Shown here piece by piece: positions 15,860 to 24,155 of a stretch of 64,000 nucleotides of DNA (position 1 is its first letter; each line of letters starts with the position of its first letter). The notes below the pieces were generated by a model that was not told the DNA's origin, made no database searches, and saw only the letters and a list, made by a program, of their open reading frames with translations. Source of the stretch: Terrimonas_A sp051954695 (lineage in GTDB: Bacteria > Bacteroidota > Bacteroidia > Chitinophagales > Chitinophagaceae); NCBI GenBank assembly GCA_051954695.1, contig JBQCHL010000002.1, positions 1-64,000 on the forward strand, read 5' to 3'. The translations under genes were made by a program, and so were the position numbers.

Positions 15860-16540
15860 ATGAACTCCTCCGACACACCCGGACTTCGCAATATTGATCC
15901 TGACGATATCTCAGAGGTTTTAAGTAAAGTTGAAAAATCATTCGGATTCAAATTTGATGATACAGAAACTGAAGGCGTAACTACTTTTGGTAAACTATGC
16001 GATCTTGTTTCCACTAAGGTTCGGGGAGAGGATTCTAACGATTGCACAACACAACAAGCATTTTATAAACTTCGTAATGCTATTGCTGATACTTTATTGA
16101 TCAGCCATAAAGATCTTACCCCAGACACAGCCTTGCAGACGCTTCTTCCAGAAAATACCCGCCGGCGATCTGTTAAAGCAATAGACCACTACCTGGGTTT
16201 CAGAACAAAGGTGCTCAGGCCTAAACATGCCATAACGGGGTTGCTGACAATGATGATGGTCGGCTCGCTTGTCATACTCTTTATATCCTGGCAGGCAGCA
16301 ATCTCCGGCTTTATCGTTTCGATACTTGGAACATCGATTGCGAACAGATACGGAAACCAGCTTGACCTGACTACTGTCGGCCAGTTTGCTGAAAAGATAG
16401 CGAGAGAACACTATTTTAGATCCAGGCGCGCACCATTAACAGTAAACAGAAATGAAATTGAAGAAACACTAAGAATGCTTTTTATTGCCGACCTCGGTTT
16501 AGAAAAAAGTCAACTGACAAGAGAAGCCTCATTTGTATGA
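15860..16540 (+). CDS. Hypothetical membrane protein with ACP-like N-terminus (226 aa)
   Basis: Residues 1-60 (DDISEVLSKVEKSFGFKF, TFGKLCDLV) have the spacing of an acyl-carrier-protein helix bundle, but without the DSL serine that carries phosphopantetheine, so true carrier function is doubtful. A second conserved helical region follows (CTTQQAFYKLRNAI). Residues 125-160 hold one or two hydrophobic helices (HAITGLLTMMMVGSLVILFI, ISGFIVSILG). The C-terminus is soluble (FAEKIAREHYFRS). I recognise this as a family of unknown function seen in Bacteroidota. It runs divergently from the XRE pair. Confidence 0.7.
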   Translation: MNSSDTPGLRNIDPDDISEVLSKVEKSFGFKFDDTETEGVTTFGKLCDLVSTKVRGEDSNDCTTQQAFYKLRNAIADTLLISHKDLTPDTALQTLLPENTRRRSVKAIDHYLGFRTKVLRPKHAITGLLTMMMVGSLVILFISWQAAISGFIVSILGTSIANRYGNQLDLTTVGQFAEKIAREHYFRSRRAPLTVNRNEIEETLRMLFIADLGLEKSQLTREASFV

Positions 16541-16659
16541 GCAAAAACAACGCTCACTATATTTTTCTCCCAGTTATATGTTAAAAATGAAATTGACCCA
16601 ACAATGAACATGGAGCAAATGTTGCTGTTACTTATCGGGCTGTTTGCCTGAACACATGT

Positions 16660-17838
16660 ATGGTTAAAAGGCTTTTGTGGATATTACTTCTCTTCCTGGT
16701 GGCGGATCTCTATTTCTACCAGGCCGTCACCACGCTGACACAAAATTCATTGCTGCATATCAGCTACTGGCTGTTAGACCTGTTGCTGCTCGGCGGATTG
16801 ATATCCATTATATCTATACACAGAGCTGGTCATAATGCTCAGCGCTGGATAGCAGGGCTGATGTCCGGCGTGCTGCTGGTCTTCATTCCCAAATTAGTTG
16901 CTTCACCGGTACTGCTGGCAGAAGATATCGTTCGTTTCCTGCAAGGTTTTCCTCCGAGAAGCATCTATGTTAGCGAGATGGCAGTGGCGCTCGCATTGCT
17001 GATGTTTCTTATAACCCTTTTTGGATTAACCCGCGGCAGGCATTTTTATAAAGTGAGGCGGGAAACATTGTACTTCCACGATCTGCCTGAAGCATTTGAC
17101 GGTTTTACGATCACTCAACTATCCGACATCCACTCCGGCAGTTTCAGTGGTGCCAGGGGTGTACAAAAAGGCATCGACCTGGTGAATGCCCAGAATAGCG
17201 ATCTGCTGTTATTCACCGGCGACCTGGTTAATCACATGGCGATCGAAATGGAACCCTGGATTCCTGCTTTTACAACCCTGAAAGCACCTTACGGTAAATA
17301 TTCCGTACTGGGCAATCATGATTATGGCGATTATATCCGCTGGGAAACGAAAGAAGCAAAGGAGGCCAACCTGGACCGATTAAAAGAGATCCAGGCGGAA
17401 ATGGGTTTTACGTTGTTATTGAATGAAGCGGTAGCCATAAAAAGACATGAAGAAACGGTGTCTTTAATAGGTGTCGAAAACTGGGGTAAAGGTGGTTTTC
17501 ACAAATATGGCGACTTAAAAAAAGCTACGGAGGCTGTACCGAATGATGCATTCAAAATATTACTATCACATGATCCCTCGCATTGGGATGAAGTGACCAT
17601 CGATCATCATCAGCATGTTCATCTTACATTAGCCGGGCATACACATGGTATGCAGTTTGGAATCGAATTGTTTGGTTTTAAATGGAGCCCGATCAAATAT
17701 GTGTATAAACAATGGGCCGGGCTTTATGAGCAGGAAGGGAAATATCTTTATGTGAACAGGGGTTTCGGGTATCATGGCCTGAAAGGAAGGATAGGGGTGT
17801 GGCCGGAGATAACAGTATTGACGTTGAAGCGGAAATGA
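16660..17838 (+). CDS. Membrane-anchored calcineurin-like metallophosphoesterase
   Basis: A 392-aa protein with four N-terminal hydrophobic segments (residues about 1-125) and a C-terminal binuclear metallophosphoesterase domain. Metal-site motifs appear in order: LSDIHSG (D-x-H), FTGDLVNH (GDxx), LGNHDYG (GNHD), LLSHDPSHWD and LAGHTHGMQFG (GHxH). It resembles the YaeI/YkuE class, whose members can act on phospholipid-linked phosphates such as UDP-diacylglucosamine; the actual substrate here is unknown. It is convergent with the GH9 gene. Confidence 0.9.
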   Translation: MVKRLLWILLLFLVADLYFYQAVTTLTQNSLLHISYWLLDLLLLGGLISIISIHRAGHNAQRWIAGLMSGVLLVFIPKLVASPVLLAEDIVRFLQGFPPRSIYVSEMAVALALLMFLITLFGLTRGRHFYKVRRETLYFHDLPEAFDGFTITQLSDIHSGSFSGARGVQKGIDLVNAQNSDLLLFTGDLVNHMAIEMEPWIPAFTTLKAPYGKYSVLGNHDYGDYIRWETKEAKEANLDRLKEIQAEMGFTLLLNEAVAIKRHEETVSLIGVENWGKGGFHKYGDLKKATEAVPNDAFKILLSHDPSHWDEVTIDHHQHVHLTLAGHTHGMQFGIELFGFKWSPIKYVYKQWAGLYEQEGKYLYVNRGFGYHGLKGRIGVWPEITVLTLKRK

Positions 17839-17901
17839 AAAGAGGCGTTTGAATGAAAAGGGGCACACAGGAAATGTTGAAGGCAGGCCTCATCGATATC
17901 T

Positions 17902-20388
17902 TTAATGCTGATCACTCAAAAGCTCATCTATCCTCACTGGTTTATAATTTTTCTTTTTTAGGTAATTGATCAGGTCCGGCAACTTGTGAAAAAATTTATC
18001 AGTCCGCTGAGGACCTGCACCGGCATGGATCAGCAGAATAAATCCATTTAGGCCGGAAGGATCCTTTTGTTCGTAATCGGTTATAGAACGGAAAATGGCT
18101 TCCGAGCTGAGATATTTATCACCCATCGCCGGAAAAGTATAGTCGGCAGCCGACCTGGTACCCGGTGTGAAATTAATGAGGGTTAATCCGGCTTTCTTGC
18201 TCCATTCAGTGATCGCGGAATTGTACCACTCATACGACGGCAGGAAAAACTTAGCCTTATCTGTTGCTATCCCAACTTTCTGCATTGCCAGGAAATTATT
18301 GGCGATATCCTGCCGGAATGCTTCTTCAGTGACCAGTGTTTTATTGCGATCATTCCAGTCGGCATACAGCAAGTGCTTATCCGAATGAGCGCCCAGGTAA
18401 TGGCCCTGGCGATCCAACTGTTTTATGCTTTTGGCAAATTGTGTATTGCGGTATGCATTCCCGGTAAAAAAGAAAGAACCTTTCAGGTGATGCTTTGATA
18501 AGGTATTGCCGATAAAATCTGCGCCTTCCAGGAACTCATCACCGGTGAACACGATAGCCATTTTTTTAGAAGCAGTATCACCTCTTCTGATAGCGCCATA
18601 GCTATCTTTCTCTGCTTTCGGTAAAGCCTGTTGTTCAAGTGCTGCCATCAGGTATACCAGCGAAGCTGTCCCATCCATCGTTGGTTCATTGGTACTGTAA
18701 TCGCCGGCATCATCATGATACACTACAAAATCAGATTGCATGGCAGCATATTCGTCAGCAGCTTTGAGGTGAATGCCGATAAGGTTCCTGTAAATAGTGC
18801 CATAAACCGGGCCATCCACCAGGCCTCCATCAATGGGATAATGATAGATCTCCGATAAAGAGGAATGCGGGTCTACAGGAGAATCACCCTTTGCCGGTAA
18901 GCCGCATACCATACTTGTTCCCCATGGGTTGCAACCAAACAGCCAGTCGATACAGGCCTGCTCCAATTCAAGATAGGTGTTATCCCCACTGAGTTGGCGA
19001 TATAAATAACACTGAATCGCGAAGGAGACCGTTAAATTATTGGAACACCAGATAAAGGGAATTCCCCGATAGAATGCGTTATGATTTGCTTTCGCCCATA
19101 CCTTTTCAATTCCCTGCTTGTAATAGGATATCATCTGCTGTTTCATGCTGCCGGAACTGTTCCTGGCAATTTCGTAATGGCCAAAATTGTGGAAGGGATA
19201 CCATTGGTAGTGTCTTGCAGTATCAGCACCCATCCAGGGGGTTGATTTTTCCTGTTCCGCATATTGCAGTGCCTGTTGTAACATGCTTGTGTCGCGGTTG
19301 ATATGATAAAGATTGATGGCTGCCAGCTCCATATCATCCACCCAATTATCTTCTTCATAAAAATAAGGAGCACGCATAGGGGCGGTTTGTGCCACTCCCG
19401 GCCTGGCCCTGCCCAGTGCATAGGCAGACAGTGCTTTCTTTTTTAATAAAGGCACCAGTGCGGTATCCTTTCCGCTGAGCAGCGTTGCACCCAATGCAAA
19501 GGCACTGGTAAATTTTCCCGCAGTAGAGGCGAAGCCGGTTGCCCGGTTCTTATATTTCCCGAGACCCTGTGGCTCGCCGGTAATAAAATAAACCGGTCTT
19601 CCATTGCCCTTTCCATAACCATAATCAACTGAATCCAGTGTGGGCAGGCGATAGCCGGTATGATCACGGTCGTCAGCAATCTGGTTGAACAGGTAGTCTT
19701 CCCGCGGATGCATTTTCAGCAACCAGTCGAGCCCCCATCGGGCCTCATCCAGCACATCAGCCAGGCCATTGGAACCATCGTCTCCGTTCGCCTGGTGAGC
19801 ATCATTGAAAACAATGGGAAAATCACGATAGGCTGCCAGTAAGTGATAGGTTGCATTTGCAGAGGTAGTACTGTATTGAAGATAATCCGAAGCATCATGC
19901 CAGCCACCGGTAACATTCATATATGCACCTTCATTTGGACCGTAAACGATATAGCCGTCTTTGGTATGACAAGAGTCTTTTAAAAAGGGATTGTAACCAC
20001 TTCTTTGCTGGCGCATATACCGGAGCACAAAATCTGCTGTGCCCGCATAAGCATTGCCTGCAATTTTGAATAAGCCGGAAGTTGCATTTCCTGCTTTGAT
20101 ATAATACGTTCCTTCTTTTGTATATGTGGAAAAATCGAGCCGGTAGGTATTGGTAAATGGTCCGTATTGACCAAAATTTTTACCGGTAGTCTTTTTAAGT
20201 ACAGTTTTATGACTGGCAGCATCTACGAGTTCAAAACTGCTGATAGAAGTATTTGCTTTGATCCCTGCTACTGCAATTTTCGATGACGAAGGAGTGTATC
20301 CGAGCTGGTTTATCCGGATATAGATACTGTCGGCCGCAGCTGCATAGAAATGGAAAAAAAGAAGGATCGTTGAAACAATAAACTTCAT
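17902..20388 (-). CDS. Glycoside hydrolase family 9 / polysaccharide deacetylase-like fusion
   Basis: The start is placed at ATG 20388, where a clean signal peptide begins (MKFIVSTILLFFHFYAAAA); an upstream ATG at 20487 would bury it behind 33 residues. Domains in order: N-terminal Ig-like domain typical of GH9 (INQLGYTPSSSKIAVAG), GH9 alpha6/alpha6 barrel (GGWHDASDYLQYS with the catalytic Asp pair, FHNFGHYEIA, CNPWGTSMVCGLPAKGD, and NEPTMDGTASL with the likely acid Glu), then about 240 C-terminal residues of CE4 type (KGSFFFTGNA, GAHSDKHLL with metal His, FLPSYEWYN, GFILLIHAG). The first CE4 motif is FTGDE in place of the usual T-F-D-D. It probably cleaves and trims beta-1,4-glucan-like polysaccharide outside the cell. 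Confidence 0.85.
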   Translation of the reverse strand: MKFIVSTILLFFHFYAAAADSIYIRINQLGYTPSSSKIAVAGIKANTSISSFELVDAASHKTVLKKTTGKNFGQYGPFTNTYRLDFSTYTKEGTYYIKAGNATSGLFKIAGNAYAGTADFVLRYMRQQRSGYNPFLKDSCHTKDGYIVYGPNEGAYMNVTGGWHDASDYLQYSTTSANATYHLLAAYRDFPIVFNDAHQANGDDGSNGLADVLDEARWGLDWLLKMHPREDYLFNQIADDRDHTGYRLPTLDSVDYGYGKGNGRPVYFITGEPQGLGKYKNRATGFASTAGKFTSAFALGATLLSGKDTALVPLLKKKALSAYALGRARPGVAQTAPMRAPYFYEEDNWVDDMELAAINLYHINRDTSMLQQALQYAEQEKSTPWMGADTARHYQWYPFHNFGHYEIARNSSGSMKQQMISYYKQGIEKVWAKANHNAFYRGIPFIWCSNNLTVSFAIQCYLYRQLSGDNTYLELEQACIDWLFGCNPWGTSMVCGLPAKGDSPVDPHSSLSEIYHYPIDGGLVDGPVYGTIYRNLIGIHLKAADEYAAMQSDFVVYHDDAGDYSTNEPTMDGTASLVYLMAALEQQALPKAEKDSYGAIRRGDTASKKMAIVFTGDEFLEGADFIGNTLSKHHLKGSFFFTGNAYRNTQFAKSIKQLDRQGHYLGAHSDKHLLYADWNDRNKTLVTEEAFRQDIANNFLAMQKVGIATDKAKFFLPSYEWYNSAITEWSKKAGLTLINFTPGTRSAADYTFPAMGDKYLSSEAIFRSITDYEQKDPSGLNGFILLIHAGAGPQRTDKFFHKLPDLINYLKKKNYKPVRIDELLSDQH

Positions 20389-20524
20389 TCCAACAATACG
20401 AAAGATGAGACTATTGTGCGTTTTTTTGCGGGTGCTGTTGCAGTCATGATTGTGTTCAGACATGGCAATATGTTGATGTTTTGGCATCAGGAAGCTAATA
20501 TAACAACTTCGACAGGGATTGCTC

Positions 20525-21046
20525 TTAAGATTTTGGCTTCAGCCAATCATTGACGCTTAATGAAGGGTTCAATTCAATTGAACTGTATTGATAAGTAAAT
20601 GTTTTATTATCCCTCATCTCCTTAACTATATAAGGTAAAAGAACCTGTTTCGTCTTTCTGAAATCTGAAAAAGAACGGGTGATACTCCTGTTGTTTATTT
20701 TGCTGGAATTTCCAGTCAGGCGGTTTTCTTTATCAAATAACATAGCCGTGTAGTTGCCCTCCCTGGAAATGATGATACTTGTTTGATTATTGCTGGTCCC
20801 GGGTGCTGATATGATAGATACGCTATTCAACACCGGCTCCTGCAAACTGAATATCCCGGAGAAATTTGCACTTTGTAATTCTTTGACGCTGTCTGTAGAC
20901 AACGTTGTGAATTTACCGTTGGACCATTCCCATCCTGCATTGCCTTCTGTCTGTTCAATGCCGATCAGTTGACCTTGCTTCCTGTATTCGCGGCTTATCT
21001 TTTGTCCGGTAAAATCGTTCGGTTTTATATCAAATATTTTAAAGAA
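20525..21046 (-). pseudogene. 3' fragment of an unknown protein
   Basis: An open frame bounded upstream by an in-frame TGA at 21047-21049 encodes FDIKPNDFTGQKISREYRKQ, GIEQTEGNAGWEWSNGK, and continues to SSIELNPSLSVNDWLKPK at 20525. The first ATG lies far inside (20902), so the original start is missing and the fragment looks like the C-terminal 170 residues of a longer exported protein. I cannot name the family. It lies 136 bp upstream of the GH9 gene on the same strand, at the border of the CRISPR region. Confidence 0.5.
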
Positions 21047-21379
21047 TCACCTATTGTAGTGATAGCAAGAGATAAAACGGGACAATGATCGCAGAGACCA
21101 TGTACGAACTGATCAGGGAAAGAGCGACCGAATTAAGAAGAGAGGATCTACTGTTTATAAAACGATAACCAGCGAGACTACAGCCACAGGTGTTTAGCCT
21201 GCCTATATGACCCCACTGGTTATCTATTACAAATATACAATGAATTCGGAACAATTTGACCAACACTTAAGCGTCAAGCGAGAGGCGCTTAAAACTTATG
21301 TAAACCTGTATTTTCCGGTATGGGCGAGTAACATTGCACTTCGTTTCACTAACGGCAATTTCCGCGCCCAGGGATGGCA
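21047..21379. other. Junction region between gene fragment and CRISPR array
   Basis: About 330 bp without an intact gene. A plus-strand frame gives MIAETMYELIRERATELR, LLFIKR, then stop, and may be a gene tail. An exact inverted repeat TTAAGCG (21267-21273) and CGCTTAA (21286-21292) is present. The last 80 bp before the first CRISPR repeat have balanced base composition and no recognisable coding content. No antirepeat of a tracrRNA was found here. Confidence 0.45.
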
Positions 21380-21886
21380 GTTGTGATTTGCTTTCAATTT
21401 ATGATGTAGCTTAGCTCTTCGACAACCGTTCTGATCCTGCCCGAATGCAATAGACTGTTGTGATTTGCTTTCAATTTATGATGTAGCTTAGCTCTTCGAC
21501 AACACCTTGCTCATGAACAAGCAGTATTCTCCGGTTGTGATTTGCTTTCAATTTCTGATGTAGCTTAGCTCTTCGACAACCATAAAATAAGCAACCAACC
21601 CGGCTACCGGTTGTGATTTGCTTTCAATTTATGATGTAGCTTAGCTCTTCGACAACAAAAAAGAAAAAATAACCAAAGAAAAATAGTTGTGATTTGCTTT
21701 CAATTTATGATGTAGCTTAGCTCTTCGACAACATAGCCATGAAAATGGGGGATATTAAACTAGTTGTGATTTGCTTTCAATTTATGATGTAGCTTAGCTC
21801 TTCGACAACAACTCAGGTGAAATGAGTAGCATATAAGTAGTTGTGATTTGCTTTCAATTTATGATGTAGCTTAGCTCTTCGACAAC
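21380..21886. CRISPR. Type II-C CRISPR array, 7 repeats, 6 spacers
   Basis: Seven 47-bp repeats start at 21380, 21457, 21534, 21610, 21686, 21763 and 21840. They begin GTTGTGATTTGCTTTCAATT and end TTAGCTCTTCGACAAC. Spacers are 30, 30, 29, 29, 30 and 30 nt. All repeats are identical except the third, which has C for A at 21555. Length 47 and the GTTGTG...ACAAC ends fit type II-C arrays of Bacteroidota. Spacer 4 (21657-21685) is almost pure A with few other bases. Only cas2 is nearby; cas9, cas1 and tracrRNA are absent from the window, so the array is probably not functional by itself. Confidence 0.97.
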
Positions 21887-21929
21887 AGGACCCCCAAAAC
21901 TTATTGATCATTAGTTATTTGGGGTAGGT

Positions 21930-21976
21930 TTTACAAACAAAAAAATGGAATCTTCGCCCATTTTTTTGTTTGTAAA
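21930..21976. terminator. Perfect 19-bp inverted repeat between array and cas2
   Basis: TTTACAAACAAAAAAATGG (21930-21948) and its exact complement at 21958-21976, separated by 9 nt. With A-runs on one side and T-runs on the other, it can act as a terminator in both directions. It lies 24 bp after the cas2 stop and 44 bp from the array, so it would separate the two. A perfect stem of this length is longer than most terminators. Confidence 0.6.
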
Positions 21977-22000
21977 GTCCTGTTTACTTGGATACTTTTG

Positions 22001-22336
22001 TCAAAAAAGCTCCAACTGCTGTATTGTTTCCGGCGATTCAACTATGTTCCCCCCGCTAAAAATTTCCATCATCCCAAATTGCTTATCCGTAATACACATC
22101 ATTCCGACGTTTCCTTTTGGAGGCAAAATTCTTTTCACCCGCTGAATATGCACTTCAGCATTCTCCCGGCTGGCACAATGCCGCAGATAAATGCTGAATT
22201 GGAACATCTGGAAACCATCAGCCATAATATCCTTTCGGAACCGGGCATAGATCTTCCTGTCTTTTTTGGTTTCCGTTGGAAGGTCGAAAAATACAAGTAT
22301 CCACATAATTCGATAAGCATTAAGTCGTTCGAACAT
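22001..22336 (-). CDS. cas2: CRISPR-associated endoribonuclease Cas2 (type II-C)
   Basis: A 111-aa Cas2: RIMWILVFFDLPTETKKDRK with the metal-binding Asp at the end of beta-1, FQMFQFSIYLRHCASRENAE, and VGMMCITDKQFGMMEIF. The QQLELF tail is typical of type II-C Bacteroidota members. Cas2 forms the central dimer of the Cas1-Cas2 spacer-integration complex and cannot integrate spacers alone. The start at 22336 keeps the RLNAYRI lead-in seen in relatives. The gene sits 9 bp after the stop of a methyltransferase-like gene, where cas1 would be expected. Confidence 0.93.
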   Translation of the reverse strand: MFERLNAYRIMWILVFFDLPTETKKDRKIYARFRKDIMADGFQMFQFSIYLRHCASRENAEVHIQRVKRILPPKGNVGMMCITDKQFGMMEIFSGGNIVESPETIQQLELF

Positions 22337-22345
22337 ATAAGTCGG

Positions 22346-23509
22346 TTATGAAGCTTTTACCCGGTAAGCATTTTCCATTTCCAGCAGCCTTTTAACCGTA
22401 ATAGGAATAATTTCAATATCTCCTTCCTTATCGAGTCGTTTGATTTCAGTTATCGCATCACTTGAAAAATCAAAGGCCACGAAATACCCTTTGGAACGGC
22501 CGTCCCGTCTCACCGCAGTTTCAAAATTGTCGATGTCTGGGCGGCCTGCCTTATCTACTTGCTTAACTTGTATGGGATAATAAAAATCGGCATCGCCGAA
22601 CAGATCCTTTCCTTCTTTCTTTTTCTTACCTATTTCAATCGGATAAAGCTTACCATCTATACCGAAATCACCGGATTTACGCTTATTTGGAATACCACCC
22701 AGTGCAATGCAGGCCCAGTTTTGAAATTCAAAATGAGGCAATAATCTCAACTCGGATTCAGTTTTTTGCAAATCCTGCACAAAGAAATCCTTCCCCTCAT
22801 CTAATTTATATACGTCCCATAGACGCTGGCTCATAACCCGACAAGCTGTCGGGCTGATATCAATACCGATCCACTTTCTTCCGAGTTTTTGCGCTGCAGC
22901 CAATGTAGTACCGCAGCCACAGAATGCATCCAGAATAAGGCTGCCTGGATTGCTACTAACATTAATTATTCTTTCAAGAAGCAACAATGGCTTTTGGGTA
23001 GGATAACCTATCCTTTCAGCCTCGTACTTTTCGGCTGTCGGTAGTTGCCCAATATCGTCCCAAAGATTGTCTACGACGGGCCCTTTGGTTGGATCGAAAT
23101 AATGTTTGTATACAGGATATTTGGAAGATGGGATAATCTTGGCCTCCCCGGTAGTCAACAATGACTTTAAACGCTCCTTTGAGACTGTCTTTAATGGATT
23201 CCATTTAAACCGGCGCCCTTGTTCATCTATTTTGTCATAACGTTTCAAAGCCCCTTCCGTGTATTTTCGTCGTTGTACATTGAAAATATATTTTCCTGAT
23301 TTTACATAATAAAAAATAGAATCATTGTTTATTGGAAATTTCTTAGCTATAGCTTTACTACTGCCTGAGTTGAAGGTTCTCTTCCAGATTATTTCATCTT
23401 GGAAGTTGTCGAACCCGAACAGATCATCAAGCATGAGCGCCAGTTCAGGGATATCTAAAGAGTATTTTGATAAATATTTTTGGGATAAGGAAAGTGGATA
23501 TGCCATCAA
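22346..23509 (-). pseudogene. 5'-truncated DNA methyltransferase fused to an Mrr-like nuclease domain
   Basis: The open frame carries the C-terminal part of a beta-class N4/N6 amino-methyltransferase: DDLFGFDNFQDEIIW (28-42), GYPTQKPLLLLERI (169 on), LILDAFCGCGTTLAAA (SAM-binding FxGxG, 191-206). Its catalytic DPPY/F motif should lie N-terminal to residue 28 and is absent, replaced by about 25 unrelated residues. The C-terminal 130 residues look like a PD-(D/E)xK domain (GDFGIDG, then YPIQVKQVD, a QxK motif). So the original was a methylase-nuclease fusion that lost its 5' end. Codons 1-27 are antisense to a plus-strand gene tail, which marks the junction near 23,440. It ends 9 bp before cas2. 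Confidence 0.75.
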
Positions 23510-23603
23510 GGTTAAAAATGTTAAAAAATATCCCCAACCCAGGTCGTTACAAAAAGATTACGATCTGTTACCTCCACAATCTTTTGCTTACTATAGTAGC
23601 TAA
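23448..23603 (+). pseudogene. 3' tail of an ASCH/EVE-like domain gene
   Basis: The plus-strand frame FDKYFWDKESGYAIKVKNV, KKYPQPRSL, LLPPQSFAYYSS ends in TAG at 23601-23603. The order GY.I.V.NVK.Y..P..L...PPQSF.Y resembles the C-terminal half of ASCH/EVE-type PUA-like proteins, which bind modified or structured nucleic acid; this assignment is tentative. Upstream of about 23,448 the frame is antisense to the methyltransferase, so the 5' half is gone. A terminator follows two bases after its stop, confirming that this was the real direction of transcription. Confidence 0.5.
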
Positions 23604-23604
23604 A

Positions 23605-23631
23605 AAAAGGCCGGTATTTCACCAGCCTTTT
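23605..23631. terminator. Bidirectional terminator
   Basis: AAAAGGC (23605-23611) and GCCTTTT (23625-23631) with a second inner pairing GGT/ACC and a small loop. It serves the ASCH-like tail on the plus strand and the small membrane protein on the minus strand. Confidence 0.7.
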
Positions 23632-23649
23632 AATATCTAACCCCCAAAA

Positions 23650-23823
23650 CTATTCCCTTCTCCCTCTCACCCAAACCATCACCATCCCCGGTACTGTCAC
23701 CAACAAAAACCAATACCACTTACTACTCCCAACCATCCCCCGCTCCAATATCAATATACTTGTCAAAACCAAAACGAATATCAGCACACCATTGGTGGAC
23801 TGACCCTGCAGATTACGTTGCAT
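23650..23823 (-). CDS. Small membrane protein (57 aa)
   Basis: The start is placed at ATG 23823 (MQRNLQGQSTNGVL); an earlier in-frame start would add 15 atypical residues. Two hydrophobic helices (VLIFVLVLTSILILE and WYWFLLVTVPGMVMVWV) are separated by a short loop, with a basic tail RGRRE. I recognise no function. It is followed by the bidirectional terminator at 23605. Confidence 0.55.
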   Translation of the reverse strand: MQRNLQGQSTNGVLIFVLVLTSILILERGMVGSSKWYWFLLVTVPGMVMVWVRGRRE

Positions 23824-23868
23824 AGCCCAAATTTTAAATACTAAAAGTTTAATAAAACGGCATCCCAA

Positions 23869-23892
23869 GCCTGTTTCAGACCCGGGGCAACG
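23869..23892. repeat. Half-copy of the GC-rich palindrome family
   Basis: GCCTGTTTCAGACCCGGGGC followed by AACG. It shares ACCCGGGGCA with the left arms of the element in radC copy 1 (read on the other strand) and TTTCAG with the copy at 8910. It lies in a non-coding region. Confidence 0.4.
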
Positions 23893-24155
23893 TGGAAAAG
23901 TCTTTTAAAGAGGAGAAATAATAGAGCTGAACACAAAACGGCATGAATTCAGGAAAAGACCAGGTAAAACAGTTTTCCATATTTGGTAAAACATAAAAAG
24001 CAGGACGCTCTCCCAATCTCTTATGAATCCGCGCAAGCATGTTTCAATGTACGAAAAAAACGACACAATTTAAGGTTTACTGCCCCCGCCGCTACTTGCT
24101 TAACTTCAATTTATACAACCGCCTCACTCCAAAAAATATTATCTTCAGATCATTC

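Noticed and set aside
20389..20487. Longer N-terminus for the GH9 fusion from ATG 20487
   Set aside because: It would place 33 polar residues before a clean signal peptide; ATG 20388 fits a secreted protein.
21170..21225. A CCAG...CTGG-bounded stretch with tRNA-like size
   Set aside because: No cloverleaf, anticodon arm or T-loop consensus could be drawn.
23325..23447. Possible N-terminal part of the ASCH-like protein on the plus strand
   Set aside because: This stretch is antisense to a well-conserved methyltransferase segment (DDLFGFDNFQDEIIW), so the plus-strand reading is not coding.
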